From the NCBI GenBank assembly GCA_016715405.1, contig JADKAE010000017.1, positions 62,001 through 126,000 on the forward strand: a DNA stretch of 64,000 nt, given 5' to 3'. Position numbers and translations under genes: made by a program. Shown one piece after another: positions 63,268 to 64,000 of this stretch. Every line of letters begins with the position of its first letter. The first letter of the stretch is position 1. This DNA comes from Saprospiraceae bacterium (GTDB taxonomy: Bacteria; Bacteroidota; Bacteroidia; Chitinophagales; Saprospiraceae). The notes under the pieces are model-generated. The model did not search any database and was not told the DNA's origin. It saw nothing but the letters and a program-made list of their open reading frames with translations.

Positions 63268-64000
63268 TTATACTTTTGAGTAATCTCCCAAACTCAATTT
63301 GGAGCTTTCCCCCTGGTAATCTACACTATTGCCAATCATTGAATGCATCAGGTTGGCATTTTGAATGTTGGTTTCGTTCTGAATAATGCTATTGCTAATA
63401 ACGGAATGAGCGATGGAAGAATTGCTTCCCACCGACACATAAGGCCCTACCACCGAGTTTCGCACCACGCTATTGTCGCCGATATAGCAGGGCGGCAGTA
63501 TGATAGCGTTTTCGACTTGGGCGCTGGGCGATATCAGGGTTTCCTGATTTTGTTTTAATTCGAGCATGCGGCGGTTGGTGTGCAGCATATTGTCTTTGTT
63601 GCCGCAATCGAGCCATTCTTCGATATAAGCGGGGCGGAAGGCCAGTCCCCGGTCGCGCAGCATCTCCAGGGCGGTAGTGAGCTGAAATTCGCCTTTGTCT
63701 TTGATGTTGTTGGCCATCATTTCGTCGAGGGCGTCGCGCAGGCGATCGGCCTGGCGCAGGTAATAGATGCCCACAATGGCGAGGTCGGAGACAAAAGAGG
63801 TCGGTTTTTCTACAAAACCTGTGATCAGACCATTTTCATCCTGCAAGACCACGCCAAAAGACGAGGGGTCGGCCACCTTTTGCAGCCAGATTACCCCTTC
63901 TGAGGCGGGATCGAAAGCAAAGTCGGCTTTGAACAGCGTATCCGAGAAGGCGATGATGCAATTGCCTTCCAGGCTGTTTCGGGCGCAGCTGATGGCGTGG
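63268..64000 (-). CDS. Sugar nucleotidyltransferase (5' end outside window)
   Basis: The frame is open to the window edge, giving 244 visible codons ending at a stop at 63268. The nucleotidyltransferase core shows C-I-I-A-F-S-D-T-L-F, G-V-V-L-Q-D-E-N-G and I-T-G-F-V-E-K-P. I-V-G-I-Y-Y-L and E-W-L-D-C-G-N-K match the glucose-1-phosphate thymidylyl/uridylyltransferase fold. The C terminus is a left-handed beta-helix of hexapeptides (V-E-N-A-I-I-L-P-P-C-Y-I-G-D). It would make an NDP-sugar; the base and sugar are not determined. It heads the operon with the TPR, DUF4292 and EnvC-like genes. Confidence 0.9.
   Translation of the reverse strand, partial: HAISCARNSLEGNCIIAFSDTLFKADFAFDPASEGVIWLQKVADPSSFGVVLQDENGLITGFVEKPTSFVSDLAIVGIYYLRQADRLRDALDEMMANNIKDKGEFQLTTALEMLRDRGLAFRPAYIEEWLDCGNKDNMLHTNRRMLELKQNQETLISPSAQVENAIILPPCYIGDNSVVRNSVVGPYVSVGSNSSIAHSVISNSIIQNETNIQNANLMHSMIGNSVDYQGESSKLSLGDYSKV

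Noticed and set aside
1..64000. tRNA, rRNA, tmRNA or RNase P genes
   Set aside because: I looked for conserved tRNA arms and the hallmark tmRNA and RNase P words in the spacers and found none convincing.

Overview
The window is a stretch of chromosome from a Bacteroidota bacterium, most likely of the Saprospiraceae type. This rests on the secreted proteins ending in type IX secretion (T9SS) sorting domains, on promoters of the TAnnTTTG type, on many lipoproteins, and on families such as DUF5686, DUF4292, DUF4856, DUF2027 and DUF7619 that are typical of the phylum. No rRNA, tRNA, transposase, phage gene or CRISPR array was recognised. At least fourteen one-base indels, mostly in homopolymers and several inside housekeeping genes (hflX, envC, ctpA, sugar transferase, TonB receptor), suggest a long-read draft or metagenome assembly. 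I annotate those genes as single CDSs and give the break positions.

Layout. 1-9.1 kb: a tandemly duplicated two-gene module, each copy a minus-strand helical protein of unknown function divergent from a large T9SS surface protein. 9.1-19.5 kb: an RRM RNA-binding protein, a class V aminotransferase, two cell-envelope coiled-coil proteins, smpB, a Uma2 nuclease-like protein, a D-aminoacylase-like lipoprotein, a DUF5686 outer-membrane protein and rnhB. 19.5-26 kb: a lamin-tail T9SS protein, a small membrane protein, a Gfo/Idh/MocA oxidoreductase, a lipoprotein and a polyprenyl-phosphate sugar transferase. 26-35.5 kb: secreted unknowns, a SlyD-like FKBP, ctpA, an Lrp-type regulator, a methyltransferase, a Smr/DUF2027 protein and a double-OmpA protein. 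35.5-38.4 kb: a homogentisate operon (MarR remnant, hmgA, hppD). 39-46 kb: YceI, ClpB and an unusual glycosidase-like/SUMF1 fusion. 46-51.6 kb: dnaE, tsaE, alanine dehydrogenase. 51.7-57.9 kb: a probable iron-uptake operon (DUF4856 lipoprotein, imelysin, HTTM membrane protein, TonB receptor). 58-64 kb: a minus-strand envelope operon (sugar nucleotidyltransferase, TPR protein, DUF4292 lipoprotein, EnvC-like activator) followed by hflX.

The most striking feature is not a gene. More than twenty intergenic sites carry long hairpins whose arms are built from short tandem units of about 7-16 nt. The left arm repeats a unit and the right arm repeats its complement. The architecture is constant, but the unit differs from site to site, with roughly ten unit families, several present two to four times. 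They sit directly at stop codons, often between convergent genes, and sometimes supply the stop codon or a C-terminal extension (Lrp, YceI, the SUMF1 fusion). One family carries a promoter-like -7 box. One unit array lies in frame inside the HTTM gene. I know of no described element class that matches this combination.
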